From NCBI RefSeq assembly GCF_900109465.1, contig NZ_FOAZ01000012.1, forward strand, positions 216,543-280,542: a stretch of 64,000 nt of DNA, given 5' to 3'. Source of the stretch: Streptacidiphilus jiangxiensis (lineage in GTDB: Bacteria > Actinomycetota > Actinomycetes > Streptomycetales > Streptomycetaceae). Under the pieces are notes generated by a model. It was not told the origin of the DNA and ran no database searches. It worked only from the letters and a program-made list of their open reading frames with translations. Numbering within the stretch: position 1 is the first letter of the stretch; every line of letters starts with the position of its first letter. This document shows positions 20,418 through 29,918 of this stretch, one piece after another. The position numbers and the translations under genes are program-made.

Positions 20418-21286
20418 TTCTGGAGGTTCCCCGCTCCCGTGGTAACGATGCCGGACGGAACGTTGCCGCCCTGACCCATGGCGCGAAGAGCCGCCAGGTG
20501 GGCCTGGTAATCCGCCGGAGAGACCACCTTGACGTTGAAGAGCATCTGCGAGTGGTCGACGCCGCAGAGCTCGGTGCACTTCCCGCGGAACGTGCCCAGC
20601 TCGGTCGGGGTGACCTCGAAGTGGTTCACCACGCCCGGGATGACGTCCATCTTCATGAGGAAGTCCACCGGCCAGAAGCCGTGGATCACGTCACGCGAGG
20701 TCAGGTCGAACTCCGTGGTCACACCCTCGGGCAGCCACAGCGTGGGCGGCTGGCCCGGCGTGCCGACGTCGTAGGCGCCGGGGCCGTTGGGGTTGTCCGC
20801 GGTCTGGTTGTGCGGGTCGACCTGGAAGCCGTAGTTGAACGCCCAGCTCCACTGGAAACCGACCACGTTGACGTGGTTGGTCGCGTTGTTGGTCTTGAGC
20901 AGGTAGTTCTCGTCACGCGCCGTGTAGAAGAAGAAGACCGACACCATGATCAGCGGGACCACGGTGAACAGTGCCTCGAGCGGCATGTTGTACCGGAACT
21001 GCGGAGGCACCTCGACCTTGGTGCGGCTGCGCCGGTAGAAGACGACAGCCCACAGGATCAGCCCCCAGACCAGCGCCCCGACCGCCAGCGCGGCGATCCA
21101 GGAGCCCTGCCACAGGAAGAGGACCGTGCGGCCCTCCACGTCCCGAGGGGTGGGCAGGCCGAGGCGCGGCAGGTCGTCGGACGAGCAACCTGTGGCGGTG
21201 GCAAGGACGAGGCCCAGCGTCAGCGCTGAAAGCAGCTTCCGCCGCATCGAGCGCCGCGGCGAGCGGTCGGAGCCGTTGGGACTCAC
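20414..21286 (-). CDS. ctaC: Cytochrome c oxidase subunit II (CuA)
   Basis: 290 residues. A lipoprotein-type signal (ATATGCSS) is followed by two membrane helices ([24 protein letters not shown] and [21 protein letters not shown]) and an extracytoplasmic cupredoxin domain. The CuA ligands are in [13 protein letters not shown], plus the upstream His of [11 protein letters not shown]. Start GTG 21286 has GGAAGG about 7 bp upstream. It is the first gene of the leftward cta operon; an inverted repeat (21374-21404) lies in its upstream region. Confidence 0.97.
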   Translation of the reverse strand: MSPNGSDRSPRRSMRRKLLSALTLGLVLATATGCSSDDLPRLGLPTPRDVEGRTVLFLWQGSWIAALAVGALVWGLILWAVVFYRRSRTKVEVPPQFRYNMPLEALFTVVPLIMVSVFFFYTARDENYLLKTNNATNHVNVVGFQWSWAFNYGFQVDPHNQTADNPNGPGAYDVGTPGQPPTLWLPEGVTTEFDLTSRDVIHGFWPVDFLMKMDVIPGVVNHFEVTPTELGTFRGKCTELCGVDHSQMLFNVKVVSPADYQAHLAALRAMGQGGNVPSGIVTTGAGNLQK

Positions 21287-21680
21287 TTAGCGCCTTCCCG
21301 AAGTCTCGCCCGCTCACCAGCCGACCGAAGAGCCGGAGAGCTCTCCGGGATTTCCAGTGGCATGGTCACGGGCAGGGTTTGGATGTTTATGCGGCCCAAA
21401 CCCTACTCCAGCCCGATCGACGGTTCGCGGGCAGGTCCCACTAACGCGCCGATCATCACCCCGCACTGCGCTCGTTCGGGCGATTTCGCAGGTCAGAAGG
21501 GGTGCACGCGAGCCCGCCCGGGCACCTGCGACACGCCGGACGACGACCCCGGGGGGCGCCTCCTGACGCCGCATGAGGACGTAATACGATCAGGGGGCCG
21601 GACGGGCGACCGACGGCGCCACCGGCCGGCCGGCCCCGCAGCTGACATGCTGCCATCTCCGGTCTGGTTACCGTGGGGCC
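21287..21680. promoter_or_regulatory. 394-bp divergent control region of ctaC and the IscS-TusA gene, with inverted repeat
   Basis: AGGGTTTGG (21374-21382) and CCAAACCCT (21396-21404) form a perfect 9-bp inverted repeat with a 13-bp A/T-rich spacer, about 90 bp upstream of ctaC; it is a good candidate operator. Closer to the rightward gene, GGGGCCGG near 21595 can pair with the GGCC-rich block near 21630-21645. No gene with a sensible product is seen here. Confidence 0.45.
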
Positions 21681-23090
21681 GTGCCGAATTTCGACGTCGC
21701 GTCCACCGCACCGCTGCACCCGCTGGCCAGGCAGGCCCTGCTCGCCGCGCTCGACGAGGGCTGGGCGGACCCGGCGCGGCTCTACCGTGACGCGCGCCAG
21801 GCCCGCCTGCTGCTGGACTCGGCCCGCGAGAGCCTCGCCGGCGACCTCGGCGTCCGTGCGGACGAGCTCGCCTTCACCGCGTCAGGAACGCAGGCGAACC
21901 ATCTGGCGGTGCTCGGACTGCTCGCCGGAAATCACCGGAAAGGGCATCATCTCGTCCATTCCGCCGTCGAACACTCCTCGGTGCTCCACGCGGCCGAGCG
22001 ATTCGAGGCCGACGGCGGCTCCGTGACGGTCGTCCCCGTCGACGCCGGCGGCCGCGTCGCACTGGACGCGTTCGAGGACGCCCTCCACTCCCCCGGCACG
22101 GCCGTGGCCTGCCTCCAGTCGGCCAACCACGAGGTCGGCACCGTGCAGCCGGTCGTCCGGGCGGCGGAGCTGGCGGCGGAGGCGAACGTGCCGCTCTTCG
22201 TGGACGCCGCCCAGTCCGTCTCCTGGGGCCCCGTCGAGGGCCCCTGGTCGGCGCTGGCCGCCTCCGCGCACAAGTGGGGCGGTCCCGCCGGCGTCGGCGT
22301 CCTCGCGGTCCGCAAGGGCGTCCGCTACCGCAGCCCGCTTCCCGCGGACGAGCGGGAGGGCGGCCGCGTCCCCGGCTACGTCAACGTCCCCGCGATCGTC
22401 GCCGCGGCGGTCGCGCTGCGCGCCGCCCGCCAGGAGGCCGCGGCGGCGTCCGCACGACTGCGGCCCCTGGTCCGCCTCCTGCACGAACGCGTCCCCGCGC
22501 TGGTCCCGGACGTCTCGGTGCTGGGCGACCCGGCGATCGACGACCCGAGCCGGCGGCTGCCGCACCTGCTGACGTTCTCCTGCCTGTACGTGGACGGCGA
22601 GTCGCTGCTGGGCGCCCTGGACCGGGCCGGCTTCGCGGTCTCCTCCGGCTCCTCCTGCACCTCCAGCACCCTGACGCCGAGCCACGTGCTGGCCGCGATG
22701 GGGGCGCTGACGGAGGGGAACGTGCGCGTGTCGCTCGGGCGCGAGGCCACGCGGGAGCAGGTCGAGGAGTTCCTCCGGGTCCTGCCCGCGGCCGTCGCCG
22801 AGGTCCGGGCATCCCTGAACCCGACGGCTGCCAGCCACACCGCTCAGGGTGCCATCGTCGTGGACGTCCTCGGCACGCTGTGCCCCGTCCCGGTCATCGA
22901 GCTCGCGAAGGCCTTCGAGGGCGTCCCCGTGGGCGGCCTGGTCGCCGTGCTCAGCGACGACGAGGTGGCGGCGGTCGACATCCCCGCCTGGTGCCACCTG
23001 CAGCATCAGTCCTACGAGGGAACGGCTCCGGCGAGTGAGTACCTCGCGGGAGCGCACGGAACCGCCTATCTGGTACGGCGGGAGGCATAG
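21681..23090 (+). CDS. Cysteine desulfurase fused to a TusA-like sulfur carrier
   Basis: 469 residues. Residues 1-375 are an IscS/NifS-type desulfurase: TASGTQANHLA, EHSSVLHA, DAAQSVSWG, the PLP lysine in SAHKWGGPAG, and a catalytic-loop cysteine in SSGSSCTSSTLTPSHVL. Residues 390-469 are a TusA domain with the sulfur-accepting LCPVP (Cys 401). The fusion would hand the persulfide directly from the desulfurase to the carrier for tRNA thiolation or another sulfur-transfer pathway. Start GTG 21681 has a weak ribosome site. erpA (25313) is nearby but not in the same transcript. Confidence 0.92.
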   Translation: MPNFDVASTAPLHPLARQALLAALDEGWADPARLYRDARQARLLLDSARESLAGDLGVRADELAFTASGTQANHLAVLGLLAGNHRKGHHLVHSAVEHSSVLHAAERFEADGGSVTVVPVDAGGRVALDAFEDALHSPGTAVACLQSANHEVGTVQPVVRAAELAAEANVPLFVDAAQSVSWGPVEGPWSALAASAHKWGGPAGVGVLAVRKGVRYRSPLPADEREGGRVPGYVNVPAIVAAAVALRAARQEAAAASARLRPLVRLLHERVPALVPDVSVLGDPAIDDPSRRLPHLLTFSCLYVDGESLLGALDRAGFAVSSGSSCTSSTLTPSHVLAAMGALTEGNVRVSLGREATREQVEEFLRVLPAAVAEVRASLNPTAASHTAQGAIVVDVLGTLCPVPVIELAKAFEGVPVGGLVAVLSDDEVAAVDIPAWCHLQHQSYEGTAPASEYLAGAHGTAYLVRREA

Positions 23091-23092
23091 CA

Positions 23093-23221
23093 AGGGGCGC
23101 GAGGAACTGCGCGGGAAACCACCGGCGTGCGGACGGCCCTGCGCGTTGCGGACCATCCGCTCATCAGTGGCTGGTCGCGCCCGCGCGGCGGAGCCGCATA
23201 TGGGCAGAGCCTCGCGCCCCT
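23093..23221. repeat. Intergenic inverted-repeat element, copy 1 (degenerate)
   Basis: AGGGGCGCGAG (23093-23103) and CTCGCGCCCCT (23211-23221) are inverted, with GGAACTGCGCG after the left arm and GTGGCTGGTCGCGC (23167-23180) inside. All these words recur in the element at 35356-35431. It sits between two convergent genes and may act as a terminator. The right half has diverged. Confidence 0.7.
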
Positions 23222-23231
23222 GACCGTGCGA

Positions 23232-24245
<1,014 letters not shown>

Positions 24246-24375
24246 CTACCGTACCGGCCGTCGCCGCCGACGACACGCCCGCGTTACCGCGAGGTAGGGC
24301 TGGCCGGGCGACCATCGGGGTTCTAGTGTCGACGGTGTGACCGCCATGTGATGCGAGTCACGAGGAGGCCCGGAG

Positions 24376-24594
24376 ATGATGCCCGAGCACAACCCCGTCC
24401 ACGTTCCCGCATACCTGCGCGGTGAGGCGGATGTCGACACGCTGGCGGGTCTGGTGGAGCGCGGGCGCAGACTCGGCCGGTTCTGGCCGCAGCTCGCGGT
24501 GGAGCCCCCGAAGCACCCCGAGCCCCTGCGGCGGCACCCGGTGTTCCGGATCGGGGCCCGCGAAGCCCGCCTCTTCGGCGACGTCTCGGACTGA
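24376..24594 (+). CDS. Conserved-looking small protein of unknown function
   Basis: 72 residues, start ATG 24376 with a strong GAGGAGG Shine-Dalgarno 7 bp upstream, and codon use biased to G/C at third positions. The sequence is soluble, His/Pro/Arg-rich (HVPAYLRGEADVDTLAGLVERGRRLGRFW) and has no membrane segment or metal-binding cluster. I do not recognise it. It lies between the divergent kinase gene and the lipoprotein gene. Confidence 0.6.
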   Translation: MMPEHNPVHVPAYLRGEADVDTLAGLVERGRRLGRFWPQLAVEPPKHPEPLRRHPVFRIGAREARLFGDVSD

Positions 24595-24675
24595 GACGCA
24601 GCGCCCCGGGGAACCGGTCGGGCTCCCTCCGCGTCCCATGCACGCACTGCAAGGGACAGACCAGGAGGCCGCACC

Positions 24676-25248
24676 GTGCACACCCATCGTCGTACCCGCG
24701 TCCGCGTCCGCGTTCTCGGCGCGCTGGCCGTGCTGGCGGTAGGCGCCGCCGGGCTGACCGCCTGCTCCTCCGGCTCGGTGGCGACCGGCACGCCGGCGAG
24801 CAGCGTGGCGAGCGGGTCCCCGTCCGGCGGGATCACCCCCGGCGGACCGATCCTGCACCCGTCGCCGACCTCGCCGACCTCGCCGACCTCGCCGACCGGC
24901 ACGGCCTCGCACCCGGCGCCGGGCCACGGCGTCCCCGTCTCCGGCTACAGCACCCGCGGCACGGAGCTGACCGTCTACTACTTCGCCGGCGTCTGCGACA
25001 AGTACGGCGTGACGGCGGACCAGTCGCAGCCGGGCGAGGTGCGGGTCACCGTGGTGGTCACCCAGCACGCGCCGGTCGGGCAGATGTGCCCGCAGGTGAT
25101 CACCGCCCAGCACGCCACCGTGGACCTGGGGCAGCCCCTGGGCGGCCGCAAGGTGATCGACACCAGCAACGGCCAGCCGGTGCCGGTGTCGACCGGCAAC
25201 ACCTACTCCGGGATGGAGTCCCACGGCCCGGTCGGCAACCAGAACTGA
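24676..25248 (+). CDS. Lipoprotein with Thr/Pro/Ser-rich linker, function unknown
   Basis: 190 residues. The signal ends in lipobox LTAC (Cys about residue 30). A low-complexity linker contains PTSPTSPTSPTSPT, encoded by four 9-bp tandem repeats at 24862-24897. The C-terminal domain of about 100 residues has two cysteines (AGVCDKYGV and GQMCPQVIT) and beta-strand character. I do not recognise the family. GTG 24676 is preceded by AGGAGG. The gene ends at a strong terminator. Confidence 0.8.
   Translation: MHTHRRTRVRVRVLGALAVLAVGAAGLTACSSGSVATGTPASSVASGSPSGGITPGGPILHPSPTSPTSPTSPTGTASHPAPGHGVPVSGYSTRGTELTVYYFAGVCDKYGVTADQSQPGEVRVTVVVTQHAPVGQMCPQVITAQHATVDLGQPLGGRKVIDTSNGQPVPVSTGNTYSGMESHGPVGNQN
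24862..24897 (+). repeat. Four 9-bp tandem repeats in the lipoprotein linker
   Basis: TCGCCGACC occurs four times without interruption (24862, 24871, 24880, 24889), encoding the Ser-Pro-Thr unit of the linker. Copy number could vary without changing the frame. Confidence 0.85.
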
Positions 25249-25256
25249 GCCAGGAC

Positions 25257-25295
25257 AACGACGACGCCCCGGCCGTCGGCCGGGGCGTCGTCGTT
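25257..25295. terminator. Bidirectional terminator between the lipoprotein gene and erpA
   Basis: A perfect 18-bp stem (25257-25274 with 25278-25295) with a 3-nt loop, located 9 bp after the lipoprotein stop and 18 bp beyond the erpA stop. It is one of the two longest perfect hairpins in the window. Confidence 0.92.
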
Positions 25296-25312
25296 CACGC
25301 GGGCGCGGGCGC

Positions 25313-25666
25313 TCAGCTGAAGGAGTCGCCGCAGGCGCAGGAGCCGGTCGCGTTCGGGTTGTCGATGGTGAAGCCCTGCTTCTCGATCGTGTCCACGAAG
25401 TCGACGGTGGCGCCGGAGAGGTACGGGGCGCTCATACGGTCGGTGACGACGTTCACGCCGTCGAAGTCGGCCACGACGTCGCCGTCGAGCGAGCGCTCGT
25501 CGAAGAAGAGCTGGTAGCGCAGGCCCGAGCAGCCGCCGGGCTGCACGGCGACGCGCAGCGCGAGGTCGTCGCGGCCTTCCTGCTCCAGCAGGCTCTTGAC
25601 CTTCGCCGCGGCGGTGTCGGTGAGGATGATCCCGCTCTCGACGGTGGTCTCGTCCTGGACGGTCAT
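25313..25666 (-). CDS. erpA: Iron-sulfur cluster insertion protein, HesB/IscA family
   Basis: 117 residues, A-type carrier. The three conserved cysteines are in GGCSG and CACGDSF, with the LRVAVQPGGCSGLRYQLFFD core and NPNATGSCACGDSFS tail. It delivers [4Fe-4S] or [2Fe-2S] clusters to apoproteins. Several clients lie in this window: QcrA, NadA, NirB and the nitrate reductase. I start at ATG 25666, with GGGAG 9 bp upstream; the longer frame to 25765 has no family match. The start overlaps the stop of the PadR reading frame (ATGA). Confidence 0.92.
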   Translation of the reverse strand: MTVQDETTVESGIILTDTAAAKVKSLLEQEGRDDLALRVAVQPGGCSGLRYQLFFDERSLDGDVVADFDGVNVVTDRMSAPYLSGATVDFVDTIEKQGFTIDNPNATGSCACGDSFS

Positions 25667-26310
25667 CTGCTTACTCCCGGGTTTGACGACGTACTTCCAC
25701 CGGCGGAAACCGCCGACGCCCCGGAGGTATTCCGGGAAAGGTCCGTAGCGTCCATGCTCGCACACTCGGCACCACGCATCACCGCTGCGTTCGCCACATC
25801 AGCCAGCCGCGCCTCGGCGCTGTCCACGATGGCCAGATCGGCCTTGGTGTGCGCGACCGCGGCGTCGATCAGCAGCGCGACCAGCGGCTCCTCGCCACGC
25901 TCGCGCCGCAACCGGGTGAGCGCGCCGATCTCGGCGAGGTAGGTCTCGCGCTGCGCGGCGACGAGCGCCGCCAGGGACTGCGGGCCGAGCCGGGCGGCGC
26001 CGAGCAGCTTGAGGAAGAGCTCGTCGCGGAAGCCGGAGGTGCGCACCCACGGACTGGTGGCCCACTCCTCCAGCTCCTGCCGGCCCTGCCCGGTGAGCTG
26101 GTAGGCGTTCTTGTCGGGCCGGTCGGACTGCGCCACATGGACCCGGGTGACGTGGCCGTCGCGGACGAGGCGGTCCAGTACCTGGTAGAGGTGCCCGATG
26201 TTCAGGCCACCCCACTGCGGGCCGATGGCCTCCTCGAAGCGTCCCTTGAGCTCGTAGCCGTGGCTGGGGCCGTCGGCCAGCAGCGCCAGCACCGCGTGGT
26301 GAAGCGGCAT
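25663..26310 (-). CDS. PadR-family transcriptional regulator
   Basis: 215 residues. The N-terminal winged helix is clearly PadR: HHAVLALLADGPSHGYELKGRFEEAIGPQWGGLNIGHLYQVLDRLVRDGHV. A helical C-terminal dimerisation region runs to about residue 172 (VDSAEARLADVANA). The last 40 codons have only about 65 percent G/C at third positions and a low-complexity Ser/Ala sequence, so the original stop may have been lost and the frame now runs into the erpA leader. ATG 26310 is preceded by AGGAGG. It is divergent from an ABC exporter, with a perfect palindrome between them, the usual pattern for a PadR repressor controlling an efflux pump. Confidence 0.88.
   Translation of the reverse strand: MPLHHAVLALLADGPSHGYELKGRFEEAIGPQWGGLNIGHLYQVLDRLVRDGHVTRVHVAQSDRPDKNAYQLTGQGRQELEEWATSPWVRTSGFRDELFLKLLGAARLGPQSLAALVAAQRETYLAEIGALTRLRRERGEEPLVALLIDAAVAHTKADLAIVDSAEARLADVANAAVMRGAECASMDATDLSRNTSGASAVSAGGSTSSNPGVSR
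25701..25735 (-). other. Two small hairpins in the erpA leader / PadR 3' end
   Basis: CGGCGG-AAA-CCGCCG (25701-25715) and CCGGA-GGTAT-TCCGG (25721-25735) are adjacent inverted repeats 35-70 bp upstream of erpA. They fall in the part of the PadR frame that looks non-coding, which supports reading this stretch as an mRNA leader. Confidence 0.4.
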
Positions 26311-26326
26311 TTACACACCTCCTAGC

Positions 26327-26356
26327 TTGTGACAATGTACTCCTGCATTGTCACAA
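26327..26356. promoter_or_regulatory. Predicted PadR operator (11-bp palindrome)
   Basis: TTGTGACAATG (26327-26337) and CATTGTCACAA (26346-26356) are perfect inverted arms with an 8-bp spacer. The site is 16 bp from the padR start and 43 bp from the ABC gene start, so it can cover both promoters. The core ATG-N8-CAT resembles known PadR/LmrR operators. Confidence 0.75.
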
Positions 26357-26398
26357 TGCATGGCCGTGCACGGGGTGAGCCAGGGCAAGGGGGAGCAG

Positions 26399-27097
26399 AT
26401 GCCGATCGGTCTGCGCGGCGTCAGCCGCGGCTATCCGGGGCTGACCGCGCTCGACGCGGTGGACCTGGAGATCGCGGACGGCACCGCCGTCGCCCTGACC
26501 GGGCCCTCCGGCGCCGGCAAGTCCACGGTGCTGCACCTGCTCGGCGGGATGGACACCCCCACCGCCGGCTCCGTCGAGATCGACGGAAAGCCGCTGACGG
26601 CCAAGGACCTGGACGCGCACCGGCGCCGGGTCGGCTTCGTCTTCCAGCGCTTCCACCTGCTGCCCGCGCTGACCGTGCTGGACAACGTGCTCGCACCGGT
26701 ACTGCCGCGCCGGGTGGACTACGACCGCCGGGCCAGGGCGGCAGAGGTGCTGGAGGCGGTGGGCCTCGCCGCCCGGGCGCAGGCGCTGCCGGCCGAGCTC
26801 TCCGGCGGCCAGCAGCAGCGCGTCGCCATCGCCCGCGCCCTGGTCGCGCGCCCCCGACTGCTTCTCGCCGACGAGCCCACCGGCAACCTCGACAGCGTCA
26901 CCGGCCGCGAGATCGTCGAGCTGCTGCTCTCGCTGCGCGAGCGCTACGGCACCACGCTGGTCCTGGCCACCCACGACGCCGAGGTCGCGGCGAGCTGCGA
27001 CCGGGTGCTGCGGCTGCAGGACGGCCGGATCACCGCCGACACCACGATCGAGCCCGCCGGCGACGTGCTCGACCGGCTCGGAGGGCTGCGGCCGTGA
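26399..27097 (+). CDS. ABC transporter ATP-binding protein (MacB/LolD type)
   Basis: 232 residues. Walker [11 protein letters not shown]-loop [12 protein letters not shown] signature LSGGQQQR, Walker [13 protein letters not shown] and the H-loop LATHDAEV are all present, with spacing typical of the MacB/LolD/FtsE family that drives FtsX-like permeases. I choose ATG 26399, with GGGAG close upstream; an earlier start would lie inside the palindromic operator. The stop overlaps the permease start (GTGA). It is probably a PadR-repressed exporter. Confidence 0.93.
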   Translation: MPIGLRGVSRGYPGLTALDAVDLEIADGTAVALTGPSGAGKSTVLHLLGGMDTPTAGSVEIDGKPLTAKDLDAHRRRVGFVFQRFHLLPALTVLDNVLAPVLPRRVDYDRRARAAEVLEAVGLAARAQALPAELSGGQQQRVAIARALVARPRLLLADEPTGNLDSVTGREIVELLLSLRERYGTTLVLATHDAEVAASCDRVLRLQDGRITADTTIEPAGDVLDRLGGLRP

Positions 27098-29886
27098 TCA
27101 CGATCATCCTCGCCCAGCTGCGCCGCCGACGGGGCCGCGCGCTCGCCCTGGCCGCCGGCATCCTGGTCGCCGCCACCAGCTTCTCGCTGCTGACCGCGGC
27201 GGTGACCACCAGCCGCGCCGAGACCGTGGGCACGGTCTCCGCCAACGCCCGCTCCGCCTACGACCTGCTGGTCCGCCCGCCGGGCACGCGCACCGCACTG
27301 GAACGGCAGCGCGGCCTGGTCGAGGCGGACTTCCTGTCCGGCGTCTTCGGCGGCATCACCCTGGCCCAGTACCACCGGATCGCGGGCCTGGCCGGGGTGG
27401 ACACGGCCGCGCCGGTCGCCAACCTCGGCTACCTCACGGTCAACAGCCACCTGCGGCTCGACCTGACCGGCCTGCTCGCCCCGGGCGTGCGCAACCAGCT
27501 GCTCCGCGTCCGCCCGGTGCTGACCGCCGGACCGAACCGGTTCACCCTGGCCGACCAGTACCTCTACGTCACCCGCGACCCGCTCACCGACGTCGACGCC
27601 CGCCCCCGGGGCGGCATCGAGCCGTCCGTCCAGGTGCAGCGGACCGCCACCGGCGAGCGGCCGGTGTGCTGGTACTACGACGAGGACTCCGCCGGGGTGC
27701 CCAGCACCGGCCCGTTCAGCCAGTGGGACCCGGCGGCCCAGGAGGGCACCTCCGGCACCCCGTTCACGATGCCCGCGCGGACCATGCTGAGCTGCGCCTC
27801 CGCGGGCGGCCGGACCTACGCGGACCTGCCGGTCGCCTTCCCGGTGATGCTCTCCGCGATCGACCCGGCCGCCGAGGCCCGGCTGGTCGGCCTGGACCGG
27901 GCGGTCACCTCCGGCCGGATGCTGCGCAGCACGGACCGGCCCACCGACGTCACCCAGGGCCCGGAGACCCTCGCCCGGGTGCCGGTGCTGCTGAGCGACC
28001 ACGCGCAGAGCGCCGGCACCGTCTCCGCCACCGTCCAGCGCCTCGCCGCGGGTGACCCGGCCGCCCTGCCCGGCCGGCTCTCCTCCCCCGGCGCCCGTGC
28101 CTTCGTGGACGGCCTCGGCGGCACCACCGCGGGCACCCTCCGCGTCGATCTCGACACGGCCTTCCGCACCCTCGGCGCCGACGCCCCGTTCAGCTCCGGC
28201 ACCTACTGGACCGTCGGGCCCGTCACCTACCGGGCCAGCGCCTCCGGCGACCTGGAGGCCGTGCCACGCGGCGCCCAGCCGCTGTCGACCTGGCGCGGCG
28301 GCGCCGAGCAGGGCTGGATCCGCGACGTGCCCGAGGAGAACACCGGCACCCAGTTCCGCGCCGTCACCGCCCGGGCCGAGGTCGGCTGCGCGGGCATCGA
28401 GGGCACCTGCACCGACGGCTCCGGCACGCCGACACCCGTCCTCGACTTCGTCGGCCGCTACGACAGCGCCGAGCTGGACCGGTTCTCCACGCTCAGCGGC
28501 GTCCCGCTGGACACCTACCAGTCCCCCGCCGTCACCGGGGCCGACGCCGCGAGCCGGGCCGCGCTCGGCGGCAAGCCGCTGCTGCCCGACCGCAACCTCG
28601 GCGGCTTCCTCAGTCAGCCGCCGACGCTGCTGACCACGCTCGACTCCGTCGGCGCGTTCTTCGCCAGCCGGCTCGTGCCGACCCCGCAGGCCGCCGCGCC
28701 GATCAGCGCCGTCCGGATCCGGGTCGCGGGCGTGACCGGTGTCGACGCCGCGTCGCGGGCCCGGGTGAACGCCGTCGCCGCGGCGATCCGCGCCGCCTAC
28801 CCGGACCTGGTCGTGGACGTCACCGCCGGCAGCTCGCCCGCGCCGCAGACCATCGCGCTGCCCGGTGGCCTGCGGGTCAGCGAGGGCTGGACCGACAAGG
28901 GCGTGGCGCTGCGGATCATGTCCGCCGTCGACACCAAGAGCGCGGTGCTGTTCGTGCTGGTGCTGGTGGTCTGCGCGCTCTTCCTCGGACAGTCGGCCCT
29001 CGCCTCGGTGCGGGCCCGGCGCGGCGAGATCGGCACGCTGCGCTGCGTCGGCTGGAGCACCGGCGAGGTGTTCCGGCTGATCCTGGGCGAACTGCTGCTG
29101 ATCGGCACCGTCGCGGGCGCGGCCGGGGCGCTGCTGGCCTACCTGCTGGCCGTCGGGTTCGGTCTGCACGCCTCCGCCGCCAAGGCCGCGCTGGTCCTGC
29201 CGACGGCGGTGCTGCTCGCCCTGGCCGCCGGGCTGCCGCCGGCCTGGCGGGCGACCCGGCTGGGACCGCTGGACGCCGTCCACGCGCCGGTCGTGGCCGC
29301 CCGGCGGGCCCGACCGGTGAGGTCCGTGCGCGGACTGGCGCTGCGCAACCTGATCCGGGTGCCCGGACGCAGTCTCCTCGGCGCCTGCGGGCTCGCCCTC
29401 GGCGTCGCGGCGTTCACCGTGCTGCTCGGGGTCACCCTGGCCTTCCGCGGCGAGGTGGCCGGCTCACTGCTCGGCGACGCGGTCGTGGCACAGGCCCGTG
29501 GCGTCGACTACGCGAGTGTCGTGCTCTCGCTGCTGCTGGGCGCCGCGGGCGCGGTCGACGTGCTGGTGCTCGCGCAGCGCGAACGCGCGGCGGACCTGGC
29601 CGTGCTGCGCGCCTGCGGCTGGAGCGGCGGGGAGCTGTCGCGGCTGGCGCTGCTGGAGGGCGTCTGGCTCGCCGCGTTCGGCGGCCTGCTCGGGGCGGGC
29701 GCCGGTCTCGGCACCCTGGCCCTGCTCGGACGCGGCCTGCTCGACGGCGGCCGGGCCGTCGGCCTCGGCGCGGCGGGCCTGCTCGCGGCCGGCGCCGGGG
29801 TGGTGCTGGTCTGCGCCGCCCTCGCCGTCCCGGCCCGGGCTCTGGGCCGCCTCGCCCCGGCCCGGCTGCTGGCCACGGACGGCTGA
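27094..29886 (+). CDS. FtsX-like ABC transporter permease
   Basis: 930 residues. An N-terminal helix (ALALAAGILVAATSFSLLTAAV) precedes a large extracytoplasmic region (about 35-600), then FtsX-type helices around 610-735 (SAVLFVLVLVVCALFLGQSALASVRARRGEIGTLRCVGWS) and a second FtsX core at the C-terminus (VDVLVLAQRERAADLAVLRACGWS). MacB-type permeases with such large outer domains export peptides, lipids or antibiotics or act mechanically at the cell envelope. GTG 27094 is preceded by GGAGGG and overlaps the ATPase stop. The substrate is unknown. Confidence 0.9.
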   Translation: MITIILAQLRRRRGRALALAAGILVAATSFSLLTAAVTTSRAETVGTVSANARSAYDLLVRPPGTRTALERQRGLVEADFLSGVFGGITLAQYHRIAGLAGVDTAAPVANLGYLTVNSHLRLDLTGLLAPGVRNQLLRVRPVLTAGPNRFTLADQYLYVTRDPLTDVDARPRGGIEPSVQVQRTATGERPVCWYYDEDSAGVPSTGPFSQWDPAAQEGTSGTPFTMPARTMLSCASAGGRTYADLPVAFPVMLSAIDPAAEARLVGLDRAVTSGRMLRSTDRPTDVTQGPETLARVPVLLSDHAQSAGTVSATVQRLAAGDPAALPGRLSSPGARAFVDGLGGTTAGTLRVDLDTAFRTLGADAPFSSGTYWTVGPVTYRASASGDLEAVPRGAQPLSTWRGGAEQGWIRDVPEENTGTQFRAVTARAEVGCAGIEGTCTDGSGTPTPVLDFVGRYDSAELDRFSTLSGVPLDTYQSPAVTGADAASRAALGGKPLLPDRNLGGFLSQPPTLLTTLDSVGAFFASRLVPTPQAAAPISAVRIRVAGVTGVDAASRARVNAVAAAIRAAYPDLVVDVTAGSSPAPQTIALPGGLRVSEGWTDKGVALRIMSAVDTKSAVLFVLVLVVCALFLGQSALASVRARRGEIGTLRCVGWSTGEVFRLILGELLLIGTVAGAAGALLAYLLAVGFGLHASAAKAALVLPTAVLLALAAGLPPAWRATRLGPLDAVHAPVVAARRARPVRSVRGLALRNLIRVPGRSLLGACGLALGVAAFTVLLGVTLAFRGEVAGSLLGDAVVAQARGVDYASVVLSLLLGAAGAVDVLVLAQRERAADLAVLRACGWSGGELSRLALLEGVWLAAFGGLLGAGAGLGTLALLGRGLLDGGRAVGLGAAGLLAAGAGVVLVCAALAVPARALGRLAPARLLATDG

Positions 29887-29918
29887 CAAGCCCGGACGCT
29901 GCTGCCAGGATCGGGCAC

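Noticed and set aside
26327..26356. Rex (redox) operator
   Set aside because: Outer bases TTGTGA/TCACAA resemble Rex sites, but the arms are too far apart and PadR is the adjacent regulator.
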